64,000 bases of DNA from Nostoc sp. 'Peltigera membranacea cyanobiont' N6 (lineage in GTDB: Bacteria; Cyanobacteriota; Cyanobacteriia; Cyanobacteriales; Nostocaceae). Under the pieces are notes generated by a model. It was not told the origin of the DNA. It saw only the letters and a program-made list of their open reading frames with translations, and searched no databases. Position 1 is the stretch's first letter. Each line of letters starts with the position of its first letter. A program made the translations under genes and the position numbers. The DNA lies in the NCBI RefSeq assembly GCF_002949735.1, contig NZ_CP026681.1, positions 5,424,001 through 5,488,000 on the forward strand, read 5' to 3'. Shown one piece after another: positions 46,002-54,945 of the stretch.

Positions 46002-46187
46002 AAAATCGACCTGCCCCATGCTCAAACTCTCAAACTAAGTGAGAAATTTGATTAAATGTAATGTATAATATTTTGGATATAAATACACCACTGTAAAAAA
46101 AACTTTGACCTGCGTGTGCCGGAGAAGGAAGAAGAAAAATTAAGTGTAGAGGGCAAAAGGGTAAGAGTGTAAAGAGCAAGGAATTTT

Positions 46188-48233
46188 CTACGCCACCACC
46201 ACGCGAAAACCAACATAGTTGTAAAAATTCGCGCGTGCGCCATTGTTACGAACAGCAGAACGGCAATTCCCAGCATTACTTCGCCAACCACAGCCACGCA
46301 GCAGCTTTATCTTATTATCTTTACCACTTAACCACGGACTACCATCTGTTGGTGCGCCTATGTAGTTATCATTGTACACATCTTGACACCATTCCCATAC
46401 ATTACCATGCATATCGTATAAACCAAAAGAGTTAGGCCGAAATTTTCCTACATCTGTTGTTTGTTGACGATATTCCCCTTTTGGTGCAGAGCCGTAAGGA
46501 TAGTTACCGTTGTAGTTAACTAAATCTGTGGTAATCGTTTCACCAAAATAAAATGGTGTCTTCGTTCCAGCACGACAAGCATATTCCCATTCGGCTTCAC
46601 TGGGTAGTCGATAGGTTTTTCCTATCTTTTGGCTCAATTTTTTACAAAATTCTACTGCATTATCCCAACTCACCTCTTCTACAGGTCGTTTCTCACCTTT
46701 GAAGTAAGAAGGATTACTGCCCATAATTGCTTGATACTGTGCCTGGTTGATTTCATATTTACCCATGAAGAAACCAGGTACTTTTACCTGATGCTGTGGA
46801 CTTTCATTTTGATCTCTGTCTGCTTCTCCTTTCGGCGAACCCATCATAAAGATTCCCCGTGGTATTTGCACCATTCTTAGGGTGATACCATTTCCTAAGT
46901 CTTCCACAAAGTTTTTTGGTTTCTCTGTTCTTTGTGGTGTTATATTTGTTAGTTTTGGTGCATCTGTTGGTTCAACTGTAGCTCCTGGTGTAGGACTTGT
47001 ACTAGTTTTTCCTGAATCAGATGGCCAAAAATGTGGTACTGCAATTGCCAAACCCAACCCAGCACCCGCAAACCCAGCAGTTTGAATTACACGTCGTCGT
47101 GACCAGTTAGGTAATATTATTTTTTTTGATGGCGAACCAGGTGTTGAAGGTGTTGAAATAGTAGATGTTGGAAATTGTGCCGCACCAGAAGTCTGAATAT
47201 TATTAATCGGGGATGGTGAAGTTGCGTTGGGAGTTGGAATTTGAGGAGATTTATTTATAGGTGTATTTGTAACTGACTTAGATGCTTGTGGAATTGTTTG
47301 CTGAGGTAAATCAGGATTTGCAGAACTATTTCGCAACCGAGCAATTTCCTCCAAGGCTTCTATAGCTTCCATATCTTGACCTAATGCAGCAGCTAATACC
47401 CTAATCCAGAGTTGTTTTGCTAAATCAAAGTCTCTCTTACTCTGAGCGCGATAAGCATCATTTTTCAACGTGGCGATATCCGCTAGAGTTACGTGTTGTG
47501 GCAGAAGTATTAGGTGAGATTTATTCACAGGTTCAGCAATCACATAAGGCGTTTGCCTTGTATTCCTATGCTGGCGAACCAGTTCAGGCACACGAAATTT
47601 GAGATATTGCTCCAAGCGTTCAACAGTAGCGCATCGACCTTGAATTCCTAACCCTTCTAGCAATGCAGTGGTAAAAGCACCTTGTTGTAAAGCCTCAATT
47701 TCATAAGAATACTCCTGGGGAATACAAGAAAAAATGCTGATAACTCCTTGTTGACGTGCTTCTTCTGCGGTTTGTCGCCCAATTCCTTCACCTGTTTTTT
47801 TGCCTTCATTGCGACAAGCATCCAGAATCAAGACAACATTATCAGCACCGCAGCGACGCAGACGTTCACTTACAAAGTTAATCGCAATTGCCGTGTTTTC
47901 AATATCCTCTGGATCGCCATCACAGGGCATGAGATAATCGCGATCAGCGTATCTTATCCCATGACCACTGAAGAAAAACCAGAAATTATCCCCTGCTCCC
48001 ATAAAGGGATTGTCAAATAACTGCCGCAAGACTCGCAACAAGTTAGTGCGAGTTGGGCGAGTCGATTTTCCAGCAAGTTCAGGTGAGTCATCAGAGAAGA
48101 AGAATATCCGCTCAAATCCGGCTTCATTGCCCAGAAACTCTTGCATTAACAATGCATCCCGCTTGGCATAGTTTAGCGGTTGCAGATAATCATACTGGTT
48201 AATTCCGATCGCGATCGCCCAATTTTTTGCCAT
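46188..48233 (-). CDS. caspase-like peptidase fused to an FGE-sulfatase (C-type-lectin-fold) domain
   Basis: A 681-aa metacaspase-type protein. Residues 1-245 form the C14 fold with catalytic H91 (FFSGHGIRY) and C140 (LILDACRNEG). A helical stretch (250-303) and a Pro/Thr/Ser-rich linker follow. Residues about 377-403 combine SRRRVIQTAG with a hydrophobic helix, a Tat-like internal anchor. Residues about 442-681 form the formylglycine-generating-enzyme/sulfatase-modifying domain (MGSPKGEADRDQNESPQH, RLPSEAEWEYACRAG, DMHGNVWEWCQD, GFRVVVA). It follows the Pepco-like gene by 1 nt. Likely a regulated protease of a conflict or cell-death system. Confidence 0.92.
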   Translation of the reverse strand: MAKNWAIAIGINQYDYLQPLNYAKRDALLMQEFLGNEAGFERIFFFSDDSPELAGKSTRPTRTNLLRVLRQLFDNPFMGAGDNFWFFFSGHGIRYADRDYLMPCDGDPEDIENTAIAINFVSERLRRCGADNVVLILDACRNEGKKTGEGIGRQTAEEARQQGVISIFSCIPQEYSYEIEALQQGAFTTALLEGLGIQGRCATVERLEQYLKFRVPELVRQHRNTRQTPYVIAEPVNKSHLILLPQHVTLADIATLKNDAYRAQSKRDFDLAKQLWIRVLAAALGQDMEAIEALEEIARLRNSSANPDLPQQTIPQASKSVTNTPINKSPQIPTPNATSPSPINNIQTSGAAQFPTSTISTPSTPGSPSKKIILPNWSRRRVIQTAGFAGAGLGLAIAVPHFWPSDSGKTSTSPTPGATVEPTDAPKLTNITPQRTEKPKNFVEDLGNGITLRMVQIPRGIFMMGSPKGEADRDQNESPQHQVKVPGFFMGKYEINQAQYQAIMGSNPSYFKGEKRPVEEVSWDNAVEFCKKLSQKIGKTYRLPSEAEWEYACRAGTKTPFYFGETITTDLVNYNGNYPYGSAPKGEYRQQTTDVGKFRPNSFGLYDMHGNVWEWCQDVYNDNYIGAPTDGSPWLSGKDNKIKLLRGCGWRSNAGNCRSAVRNNGARANFYNYVGFRVVVA

Positions 48234-48234
48234 C

Positions 48235-48630
48235 TCACTGTGATTCTTGGCGCTTAAACTTCAGCTTAATCGCTCCTTTAGTCCCAGCTTTGGCACCATT
48301 ACCAATTAATTTAACTTCCCCATCTGCACTAATCTCCACCGATAGCTCAATTTCATCTAGCTGCATTCTGGAGTTAACTTTTGCTTGCTGTTCAGCTTGA
48401 CTAAACAAACTTCCCACAACTTTGAGAAAGTGAGTCATATTTTGCTCTAATGTTTGAGCGCTAACCTTAACGGCATCCCTTACCCCTTTGCTACCAGTAC
48501 TTTCGGGGATAGTTTCATCTCCCCAACTGCCTCTATTAATACTCCCGCCTTTAACACCGTCAGGAATCGATATTTGCGGCGTTTCATCCGTCACAATCCA
48601 AATGCGATCGTCTTGAGGTGTTTCTGACAT
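48235..48630 (-). CDS. Pepco-like (CU044_2847-type) peptidase-partner protein
   Basis: A 131-aa protein: N-terminal PQDDRIWIVTDE strand, a Gly-rich middle, one amphipathic helix (about 57-90) and a C-terminal beta meander LDEIELSVEISADGEVKLIG ending KGAIKLKFKRQ. The C-terminal pattern matches the small domain found next to caspase or trypsin genes in bacterial conflict systems (Pepco/Trypco group). It is immediately upstream of the caspase gene in one operon, supporting a partner role. Family assignment is from memory. Confidence 0.65.
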   Translation of the reverse strand: MSETPQDDRIWIVTDETPQISIPDGVKGGSINRGSWGDETIPESTGSKGVRDAVKVSAQTLEQNMTHFLKVVGSLFSQAEQQAKVNSRMQLDEIELSVEISADGEVKLIGNGAKAGTKGAIKLKFKRQESQ

Positions 48631-48699
48631 ATTACTTTAATTATTTACATTAAATTTTCCCACAAATACAGATACAAGGGTAAGAATAGCGATTCCGAT

Positions 48700-48836
48700 T
48701 AGGGACTTCCAACAAATAAATTATCCAATCTTGTGGGGTGGGCATCTTGCCCGCCCAGTTAAAGAGGGCGGGCAAGATTGCCCACCCCACAGGAAATAGT
48801 TGAGTAGTTGAGTATTTTTTATTTGGAAGTCCCTTA
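48700..48836. mobile_element. MITE-like element, TAGGGACTTCCAA termini
   Basis: TAGGGACTTCCAA (48700-48712) and TTGGAAGTCCCTTA (48823-48836) enclose a large hairpin, TGTGGGGTGGGCATCTTGCC pairing with its complement around a 16-nt loop. Non-coding, 137 bp. Such elements are dispersed in Nostoc-type genomes. Confidence 0.75.
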
Positions 48837-48960
48837 CTAGGAAATCTCACGGAGCATTTTGGATATTGCACCAAGTACAATAGAGATAATTTTGCATTAT
48901 TGGTAAGAATTATTACTATGTTGCTGCTGGATTTTCTTACCTCGCCCTCCGCTTCTTTTG

Positions 48961-49788
48961 CTAATTCTTAATCCCTGTGGTGGCAATACCCTGAATAAAT
49001 TGGCGTTGACCAATCAGAAATAATACCATCACTGGAAATGTCGCTATTGTCACCGCCGCCATCATCAAAGGCCAATTATTTGTAAACTGTTCTTGAAACT
49101 CAGCCAAGGCCAGTTGCACCGTTCTTAATTCGGGACGGGTTGTGAACACCAAAGGTTTAAACAAATCATTCCATTCACCGATGAAGGTGAATAAAAATAG
49201 CGTCACCAAGGCTGGACGGGCTAAAGGTAACATCACCCACCATAAAATTTGCAGTCTATTAGCCCCATCTATGGCTGCGGCTTCCTCTAACTCCACGGGA
49301 ATTGTCTGGAAATACTGACGGAGCAAGAAAATTCCAAACCCATTGACAGCAGTAGGTAAAATAAGCGCCCAGTATGTATTTATCAGGTGTCCCCACTTCA
49401 AAACCAAAAAGATGGGAATCACCAATAACTGAAAGGGAATCACCAAAGTTGCTAAAACAACTAATAGTAGTGCTTGGCGACCCCGAAACTTCAACCGTGC
49501 TAAGGCGTAACCAGCTAAAGCAGAAGTGACAATTTGAAACGCCGTCACAGCGATCGCTACCAAGGTAGAATTAGCAAACGCCAGCAAAAATTTTCCCTGC
49601 TGCCATGCAATGTAGTAATTAGCTAAAGACCAGTTATTTTGGGAAACATTTTCTGGGGTTGCTCCCGTCGGTATAAAGGAGGTGAGAAAAACCACAAACA
49701 GAGGTAGTAAAACAATAAATGCCCCTACCAGTAAGACTACTAGGCTCAAAAAATCGCCAGATTTCAGATTCCACTTTGGTTCGGACAT
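48961..49788 (-). CDS. carbohydrate ABC transporter permease (MalG family)
   Basis: A 275-aa inner-membrane permease with six TM segments and the EAA coupling loop EEAAAIDGANRLQILWWVML. It belongs to the CUT1/MalG group of sugar importers. Neither the partner permease, the binding protein nor the ATPase is adjacent on either side, so it is an orphan in this window. Substrate unknown. ATG 49788. Confidence 0.92.
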   Translation of the reverse strand: MSEPKWNLKSGDFLSLVVLLVGAFIVLLPLFVVFLTSFIPTGATPENVSQNNWSLANYYIAWQQGKFLLAFANSTLVAIAVTAFQIVTSALAGYALARLKFRGRQALLLVVLATLVIPFQLLVIPIFLVLKWGHLINTYWALILPTAVNGFGIFLLRQYFQTIPVELEEAAAIDGANRLQILWWVMLPLARPALVTLFLFTFIGEWNDLFKPLVFTTRPELRTVQLALAEFQEQFTNNWPLMMAAVTIATFPVMVLFLIGQRQFIQGIATTGIKN

Positions 49789-49968
49789 ATATTTTTTATC
49801 TGCAAAGCATTTGTTTTGCCAGTACTAGAGCATTGCCCCCAGCAAAAGTTAATCTATAAGCATAGTTACTTGTTAAGTTAAATTAAACCACAGAGATTGT
49901 TACCCTCAGTTCATAGGGGAAATTCGATCCTAGTGTCAAATAATCAAGTTTACAGGAGTAAACATACC

Positions 49969-50667
49969 ATGCAGCAGTTAACAGACCAATCTAAAGAATT
50001 AGATTTCAAAAGCGAAACATACAAAGATGCTTATAGCCGGATTAATGCGATCGTGATTGAAGGGGAACAAGAAGCCCATGAAAATTACATCACACTAGCC
50101 AACCTGCTACCAGACTCTCATGATGAATTGATTCGCCTATCCAAGATGGAAAGTCGCCATAAGAAAGGATTTGAGGCTTGTGGGCGCAATTTGCAAGTAA
50201 CCCCAGATTTGGAATTTGCCAAGGAGTTTTTCTCCGGTCTACACCAAAATTTCCAAACAGCCGCCGCAGAAGGAAAGGTGGTTACATGTCTGTTGATTCA
50301 GTCTTTGATAATTGAATGTTTTGCGATCGCAGCATATAACATTTACATCCCCGTCGCCGACGATTTCGCCCGTAAAATCACCGAGGGCGTAGTCAAAGAA
50401 GAATATAGCCATCTCAACTTCGGAGAAGTTTGGTTGAAAGAACACTTTACAGAATCCAAAGCTGAACTTGAACTTGCAAATCGCCAGAACCTACCTATCG
50501 TCTGGAGAATGCTCAACCAAGTAGAAGGTGATGCCCACACAATGGCAATGGAAAAAGATGCTTTGGTAGAAGACTTTATGATTCAGTATGGTGAAGCACT
50601 GAGTAATATTGGTTTCACTACACGTGATATTATGCGCCTGTCAGCCTACGGACTCATCGGTGCTTAA
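49969..50667 (+). CDS. ado: aldehyde-deformylating oxygenase
   Basis: Converts fatty aldehydes to alkanes plus formate, using a ferritin-like di-iron centre. The 232-aa helical bundle has the metal-ligand patterns EGEQEAHENY, LSKMESRHKKGFE, LIIECFAIAAYN and VVKEEYSHLNFGE. ATG 49969 (MQQLTDQS) has AGGAG at 49954-49958 and is preferred over the longer frame from 49897. It lies directly upstream of aar, the standard cyanobacterial order. Confidence 0.96.
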   Translation: MQQLTDQSKELDFKSETYKDAYSRINAIVIEGEQEAHENYITLANLLPDSHDELIRLSKMESRHKKGFEACGRNLQVTPDLEFAKEFFSGLHQNFQTAAAEGKVVTCLLIQSLIIECFAIAAYNIYIPVADDFARKITEGVVKEEYSHLNFGEVWLKEHFTESKAELELANRQNLPIVWRMLNQVEGDAHTMAMEKDALVEDFMIQYGEALSNIGFTTRDIMRLSAYGLIGA

Positions 50668-50819
50668 ATAGAATGCTGAGTAACGAGTGCTGAGTGCTGA
50701 GTAGTTCAAATTTATCAGAACTTCAGAACTCAGGACTTAGGACTCAGGACTGCTGAAACACTTAACATACTTCCACATATTCCCCGCCCTCAAGACAGCA
50801 TAAGCCTAATAATCACTAC

Positions 50820-51839
50820 ATGTTTGGTCTAATTGGACATCTGACTAGTTTAGAACACGCTCAAGCGGTAGCTCAAGAATTGGGATACCCAGAATATGCC
50901 GATCAAGGGCTAGACTTCTGGTGCAGCGCCCCGCCGCAAATTGTCGATAGCATTATTGTCACCAGTATAACTGGGCAACAAATTGAAGGCCGGTATGTAG
51001 AATCTTGCTTTTTGCCGGAAATGCTGGCTAGTCGCCGCATCAAAGCCGCAACGCGAAAAATCCTCAACGCCATGGCCCATGCACAGAAGCACGGCATTAA
51101 CATCACAGCTTTAGGCGGATTTTCTTCGATTATTTTTGAAAACTTTAAGTTAGAGCAGTTTAGCCAAGTCCGCAATATCAAACTAGAGTTTGAACGCTTC
51201 ACCACAGGAAACACGCATACTGCCTACATTATTTGTAAGCAGGTGGAAGAAGCGTCAAAACAACTGGGAATCGATCTATCAAGCGCGACCGTTGCTATCT
51301 GTGGAGCAACTGGGGATATTGGCAGTGCAGTTACGCGTTGGCTAGATGCGAGAACAGATGTCAAAGAACTTCTGCTAATCGCCCGCGATCGAGAACGTCT
51401 CAAAGAGTTGCAAGGCGAACTAGGGCGGGGGAAAATCATGGGTTTGACAGAAGCACTGCCATTAGCTGATGTTGTAGTTTGGGTTGCTAGTATGCCCAAA
51501 GGCGTGGAAATTGACCCCACCACTTTAAAACAACCCTGTTTGTTGATTGATGGTGGTTATCCTAAAAACTTAGCGACAAAAATTCAATATCCTGGCGTAC
51601 ACGTGTTAAATGGTGGGATTGTAGAGCATTCCCTGGATATTGACTGGAAAATTATGAAAATAGTCAATATGGACGTGCCAGCCCGCCAGTTGTTTGCTTG
51701 TTTTGCCGAATCAATGCTGCTGGAATTTGAGAAGTTATACACGAACTTTTCGTGGGGACGGAATCAGATTACCGTAGATAAAATGGAGCAGATTGGCCGG
51801 GTGTCAGTAAAACATGGATTTAGACCACTGTTGGTTTAG
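50820..51839 (+). CDS. aar: long-chain acyl-[acyl-carrier-protein] reductase
   Basis: Reduces acyl-ACP to the fatty aldehyde used by Ado. The 339-aa protein has an N-terminal substrate half (MFGLIGHLTSLEHAQAVA, GFSSIIFENF) and a C-terminal Rossmann half with VAICGATGDIGSA for NADPH binding. It follows ado by about 150 nt containing STRR-like heptamers, and lies upstream of accA, coupling hydrocarbon and fatty-acid synthesis by location. Confidence 0.96.
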   Translation: MFGLIGHLTSLEHAQAVAQELGYPEYADQGLDFWCSAPPQIVDSIIVTSITGQQIEGRYVESCFLPEMLASRRIKAATRKILNAMAHAQKHGINITALGGFSSIIFENFKLEQFSQVRNIKLEFERFTTGNTHTAYIICKQVEEASKQLGIDLSSATVAICGATGDIGSAVTRWLDARTDVKELLLIARDRERLKELQGELGRGKIMGLTEALPLADVVVWVASMPKGVEIDPTTLKQPCLLIDGGYPKNLATKIQYPGVHVLNGGIVEHSLDIDWKIMKIVNMDVPARQLFACFAESMLLEFEKLYTNFSWGRNQITVDKMEQIGRVSVKHGFRPLLV

Positions 51840-51917
51840 TCATTGGTCATTGGTCATTAGTCATTGGTCATTCGTTATTTGCAAATGATAAAGGACAAAA
51901 GACTAATGACTAATGAC
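51838..51917. repeat. STRR array (GTCATTG/GTCATTA)n and complement
   Basis: About five GTCATTGGTCATTA-type heptamers from the aar stop codon, then ACTAATGACTAATGAC complementary units. Confidence 0.85.
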
Positions 51918-51953
51918 AAAAAAATAGATAACTCGTAACTTATAAACCCTACG

Positions 51954-52934
51954 ATGGCAACTACCGAGCGTAAACCGCTACTGTTAGATTTTGAAAAGCC
52001 CCTAGCAGAACTTGCAACCCGAATCGATCAAATTCGGCAACTTGCAGAAGAAAATGGCGTTGATGTTTCTGGTCAAATTCGTCAACTAGAAGCACGGGCC
52101 ATGCAACTGCGTGAGGAAATTTTCACGAGTCTATCCCCGTCCCAGCGATTGCAAGTCGCTCGTCATCCGCGTCGCCCCAGTACTCTGGATTACATTCAGG
52201 CTATTAGTGATGAATGGATGGAATTACATGGCGATCGCTGTGGTGGTGACGATCCGGCTTTAGTTGGTGGTGTTGGTCGTCTGAGTGGGCAACCTGTCGT
52301 GATGTTAGGTCATCAAAAAGGTCGCGACACCAAAGATAATATTGCCCGTAACTTTGGAATGCCTTACCCTGGTGGCTACCGCAAAGCCATGCGGTTGATG
52401 GAACACGCCAACAAGTTTAGTATGCCAATACTAACTTTTATCGACACACCAGGCGCTTGGTCTGGGGTAGAAGCAGAACACCAAGGTCAAGGAGAAGCGA
52501 TCGCTTACAACTTGCGGGAAATGTTCTGCTTAGATGTGCCAATTATCTGCACAGTTATCGGTGAAGGTGGTTCTGGTGGCGCACTCGGTATTGGTGTAGG
52601 CGATCGCCTACTCATGTTTGAACACTCCGTTTATACCGTCGCCACTCCCGAAGCCTGTGCCGCCATTTTGTGGAAAGATGCTGGTAAAGCTCCCCAAGCT
52701 GCCGTTGCTCTAAAAATTATTTCCCATGACCTGAAAAAGTTGGGAATTATCGACCAAATACTCCCTGAACCCACTGGTGGCGCTCATTCCGATCCTTTAA
52801 AAGCTGCTACCACTCTCAAGCAAGTGCTGTTAGAAAATTTAGACGAACTCAATCGTTTAACCGCTCCAGAACGCCGCCAAATGCGTTATGAAAAATTCCG
52901 CAAAATTGGTGTTTTTACAGAAGTTGCCCATTAA
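51954..52934 (+). CDS. accA: acetyl-CoA carboxylase carboxyltransferase alpha subunit
   Basis: With AccD, transfers the carboxyl group from biotin-AccB to acetyl-CoA, giving malonyl-CoA. The 326-aa protein shows the crotonase-fold stretches GHQKGRDTKDNIARNFGMPY, FIDTPGAWSGVEAEHQGQ and GEGGSGGALGIGVGDRLLM. ATG 51954. It is followed by a candidate small RNA and a terminator. Confidence 0.97.
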   Translation: MATTERKPLLLDFEKPLAELATRIDQIRQLAEENGVDVSGQIRQLEARAMQLREEIFTSLSPSQRLQVARHPRRPSTLDYIQAISDEWMELHGDRCGGDDPALVGGVGRLSGQPVVMLGHQKGRDTKDNIARNFGMPYPGGYRKAMRLMEHANKFSMPILTFIDTPGAWSGVEAEHQGQGEAIAYNLREMFCLDVPIICTVIGEGGSGGALGIGVGDRLLMFEHSVYTVATPEACAAILWKDAGKAPQAAVALKIISHDLKKLGIIDQILPEPTGGAHSDPLKAATTLKQVLLENLDELNRLTAPERRQMRYEKFRKIGVFTEVAH

Positions 52935-52984
52935 AGCAACTCCATAATGATAGATTAACCAAGCAGCAATGCTATAATTGCCTA

Positions 52985-53064
52985 TGTGCTTAAAGATTTT
53001 TAACAATCTAGCCATAGGCATTTGCCTGTTTTGCAAATCTACTCAATTTGATTGAGTAGTTTTT
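52985..53064 (+). ncRNA. candidate small RNA downstream of accA
   Basis: TATAAT at 52973-52978 is followed about 60 nt later by an intrinsic terminator. Between lie two further small palindromes (AGATT..AATCT and GGCATTTGCC). No good -35 box is seen, and the terminator could simply serve accA. Not recognised as a known RNA. Confidence 0.35.
53039..53064 (+). terminator. intrinsic terminator after accA
   Basis: CTACTCAAT (53039-53047), TTG loop, ATTGAGTAG (53051-53059) and TTTTT. Confidence 0.85.
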
Positions 53065-53287
53065 GTATTATGAAGTAATCTAATTTGAGTCCGCGGCGTG
53101 GTTTTCCAGGCGGTGATTTTTTGTCTTCACTGGTAAAACCCACAAAATGCCAATATTATACCGCATGATAGCATTTTTCTAATGGAAATCATCAGATTTT
53201 TAGATTCCTTTAATATATCCAAACCGAGAAATGTAAATAATTGGATGGTAATAGGTTTTGGGAACTGCCAAAAAATTGGGAGACACC

Positions 53288-54013
53288 ATGAGTGTTGAGC
53301 AAAAAAGACGCGCCCTGATTACTGGGGCTAGTAGCGGAATTGGAAAAGCAACGGCTTTAGCCTTTGCCAAAGCCGGAATAGATGTCGCCTTAGTCAGCCG
53401 TTCTTTAGATAAATTGGAGGCGGTTGCAGAAGCTGTACAGCATACTGGGGTGGAAGCAAGAGCTTACGCTGTAGATTTAGCGCGGATCTCTGAAGTCAAA
53501 GAAAAGATCCAAGCGATCGCCCTTGATTTTGGCGATATAGACATTCTGGTAAACAATGCGGGCCTTGCCTACACAGCCACCTTGAGCGAAACTCCCCTAG
53601 AAGACTGGCAGCAGGTAATTGACTTGAATCTCACCAGCGTGTTTCAGTGCATTGTGGGGATTTTACCTTCAATGCGCGATCGCGGCACAGGGACAATTAT
53701 CAACGTTGCCTCAATAGCTGCCAAGCAACCCTTTCCCGGTTGGGGAGCATATAGCGTCAGCAAGGCTGGTTTGATAGCCCTCTCTCAAACCCTGGCACAA
53801 GAAGAACGCACCCACGGCATTCGTGTCACAGCTATCTGTCCCGGCGCAGTCAATACCGAACTTTGGGACACAGAGACAGTCCATGTCAACTTAGACCGTT
53901 CCAAAATGTTAACCCCAGAAATTGTTGCTCAGTCAATTCTTTACACAGTTCTGTTACCACAACAGGCAGTTATTGACGAATTGACCTTGATGCCCAGCGC
54001 TGGCGCACTCTAA
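53288..54013 (+). CDS. short-chain dehydrogenase/reductase (FabG-like)
   Basis: A 241-aa classical SDR. TGASSGIG for NADP binding at residues about 12-19, NNAG, the Ser in NVASIAAK, YSVSK for the Tyr/Lys pair and the CPGAVNTE loop. I chose ATG 53288 (MSVEQKRR), which has GGGAG close upstream, over the 10-residue longer frame. It lies between accA and folE in a conserved cyanobacterial neighbourhood with ado-aar. Substrate not determined. Confidence 0.92.
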   Translation: MSVEQKRRALITGASSGIGKATALAFAKAGIDVALVSRSLDKLEAVAEAVQHTGVEARAYAVDLARISEVKEKIQAIALDFGDIDILVNNAGLAYTATLSETPLEDWQQVIDLNLTSVFQCIVGILPSMRDRGTGTIINVASIAAKQPFPGWGAYSVSKAGLIALSQTLAQEERTHGIRVTAICPGAVNTELWDTETVHVNLDRSKMLTPEIVAQSILYTVLLPQQAVIDELTLMPSAGAL

Positions 54014-54044
54014 TTAGTCCTCGATCGTTTGTCTTTGTCTTTTG

Positions 54045-54088
54045 CAAATGACCAATGACCAATGACTAATGACCAATGACTAATGACA
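54045..54088. repeat. STRR array (CCAATGA/CTAATGA)n
   Basis: Six heptamers between the SDR gene and folE, same family as 33795-33840. Confidence 0.85.
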
Positions 54089-54110
54089 AAACCATAACCA
54101 AGACTGAATC

Positions 54111-54818
54111 ATGACTATTGCTAGTTCTAACGGTTCCAATTGCTCTCAATCGCCTCTGATTCCCGATTTAGCAGAAGCCATAACTCCTAGACCCGATCGC
54201 AATACTCATAATGGGCGACCAGCAGATGTGTTCCCGCCAAAAGAGGAACAGATGGAGGAAATGAAGGACGCGGTGCGGGCAATAATATTGGGCGTTGGCG
54301 AAGATCCCGAACGTGAAGGACTCCTCAAAACACCAAAACGAGTGGCCGAGGCAATGCGGTTTCTTACCAGTGGCTACAACCAATCCCTTGAAGAACTCGT
54401 TAACGATGCCATCTTTGATGAAGGGCATAGCGAGATGGTACTAGTTAGAGATATTAATTTCTTTAGTCTGTGCGAACACCACATGCTGCCATTTATGGGT
54501 AGAGCGCACGTTGCTTACATCCCCAACCAAAAAGTTGTGGGACTGAGTAAACTGGCCCGCATTGTTGAAATGTATTCTCGTCGTTTGCAAGTACAGGAAA
54601 GGTTAACCCGCCAAATTGCCGAAGCAATTCAGACCATTTTGGAACCTCAAGGCGTAGCCGTTGTGATGGAAGCTAGCCACATGTGCATGGTAATGCGGGG
54701 CGTGCAGAAACCAGGTTCTTGGACTGTCACTAGCGCAATGGTTGGTGTCTTCCAAGAAGACCATAAAACCCGCGAAGAATTTTTTAACTTGATTCGCCAC
54801 CAAGCAGCATTCTTTTAG
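54111..54818 (+). CDS. folE: GTP cyclohydrolase I
   Basis: First step of folate and pterin synthesis: GTP to dihydroneopterin triphosphate. The 235-aa protein has an about 50-residue variable N-terminus, then EDPEREGLLKTPKRVAEAM, the zinc-ligand FFSLCEHHMLPFMG, and MCMVMRGVQKPGS with the third ligand Cys. ATG 54111. In cyanobacteria pterins also feed pterin glycosides. Confidence 0.96.
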   Translation: MTIASSNGSNCSQSPLIPDLAEAITPRPDRNTHNGRPADVFPPKEEQMEEMKDAVRAIILGVGEDPEREGLLKTPKRVAEAMRFLTSGYNQSLEELVNDAIFDEGHSEMVLVRDINFFSLCEHHMLPFMGRAHVAYIPNQKVVGLSKLARIVEMYSRRLQVQERLTRQIAEAIQTILEPQGVAVVMEASHMCMVMRGVQKPGSWTVTSAMVGVFQEDHKTREEFFNLIRHQAAFF

Positions 54819-54819
54819 G

Positions 54820-54945
54820 GAATGGGGAAGGTGGGGCCCTTGAAGGGGATAAGGGGTAATGTGGCATTGAAATAATTAATATTTCTGCTTCTTTTGTTTC
54901 CTCATCTCCCTTGACTTCACATTCCCTACTCCCTACCCCCTAATT
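54820..54945. repeat. degenerate G- and C-rich STRR-like text between folE and trpF
   Basis: GGGAATGGGGAAGGTGGGG and GGGGATAAGGGG near folE; CCCTACTCCCTACCCCC abuts the trpF stop. Weak heptamer periodicity. Confidence 0.5.

Noticed and set aside
45476..46038. 68-aa and 94-aa plus-strand ORFs after the RAYT gene
   Set aside because: The first is the duplicated 3' end of the transposase lacking HUH; the second is antisense to the stray FGE copy.
48650..48880. 76-aa minus-strand ORF
   Set aside because: It lies within a palindromic MITE-like element and has no RBS or domain.
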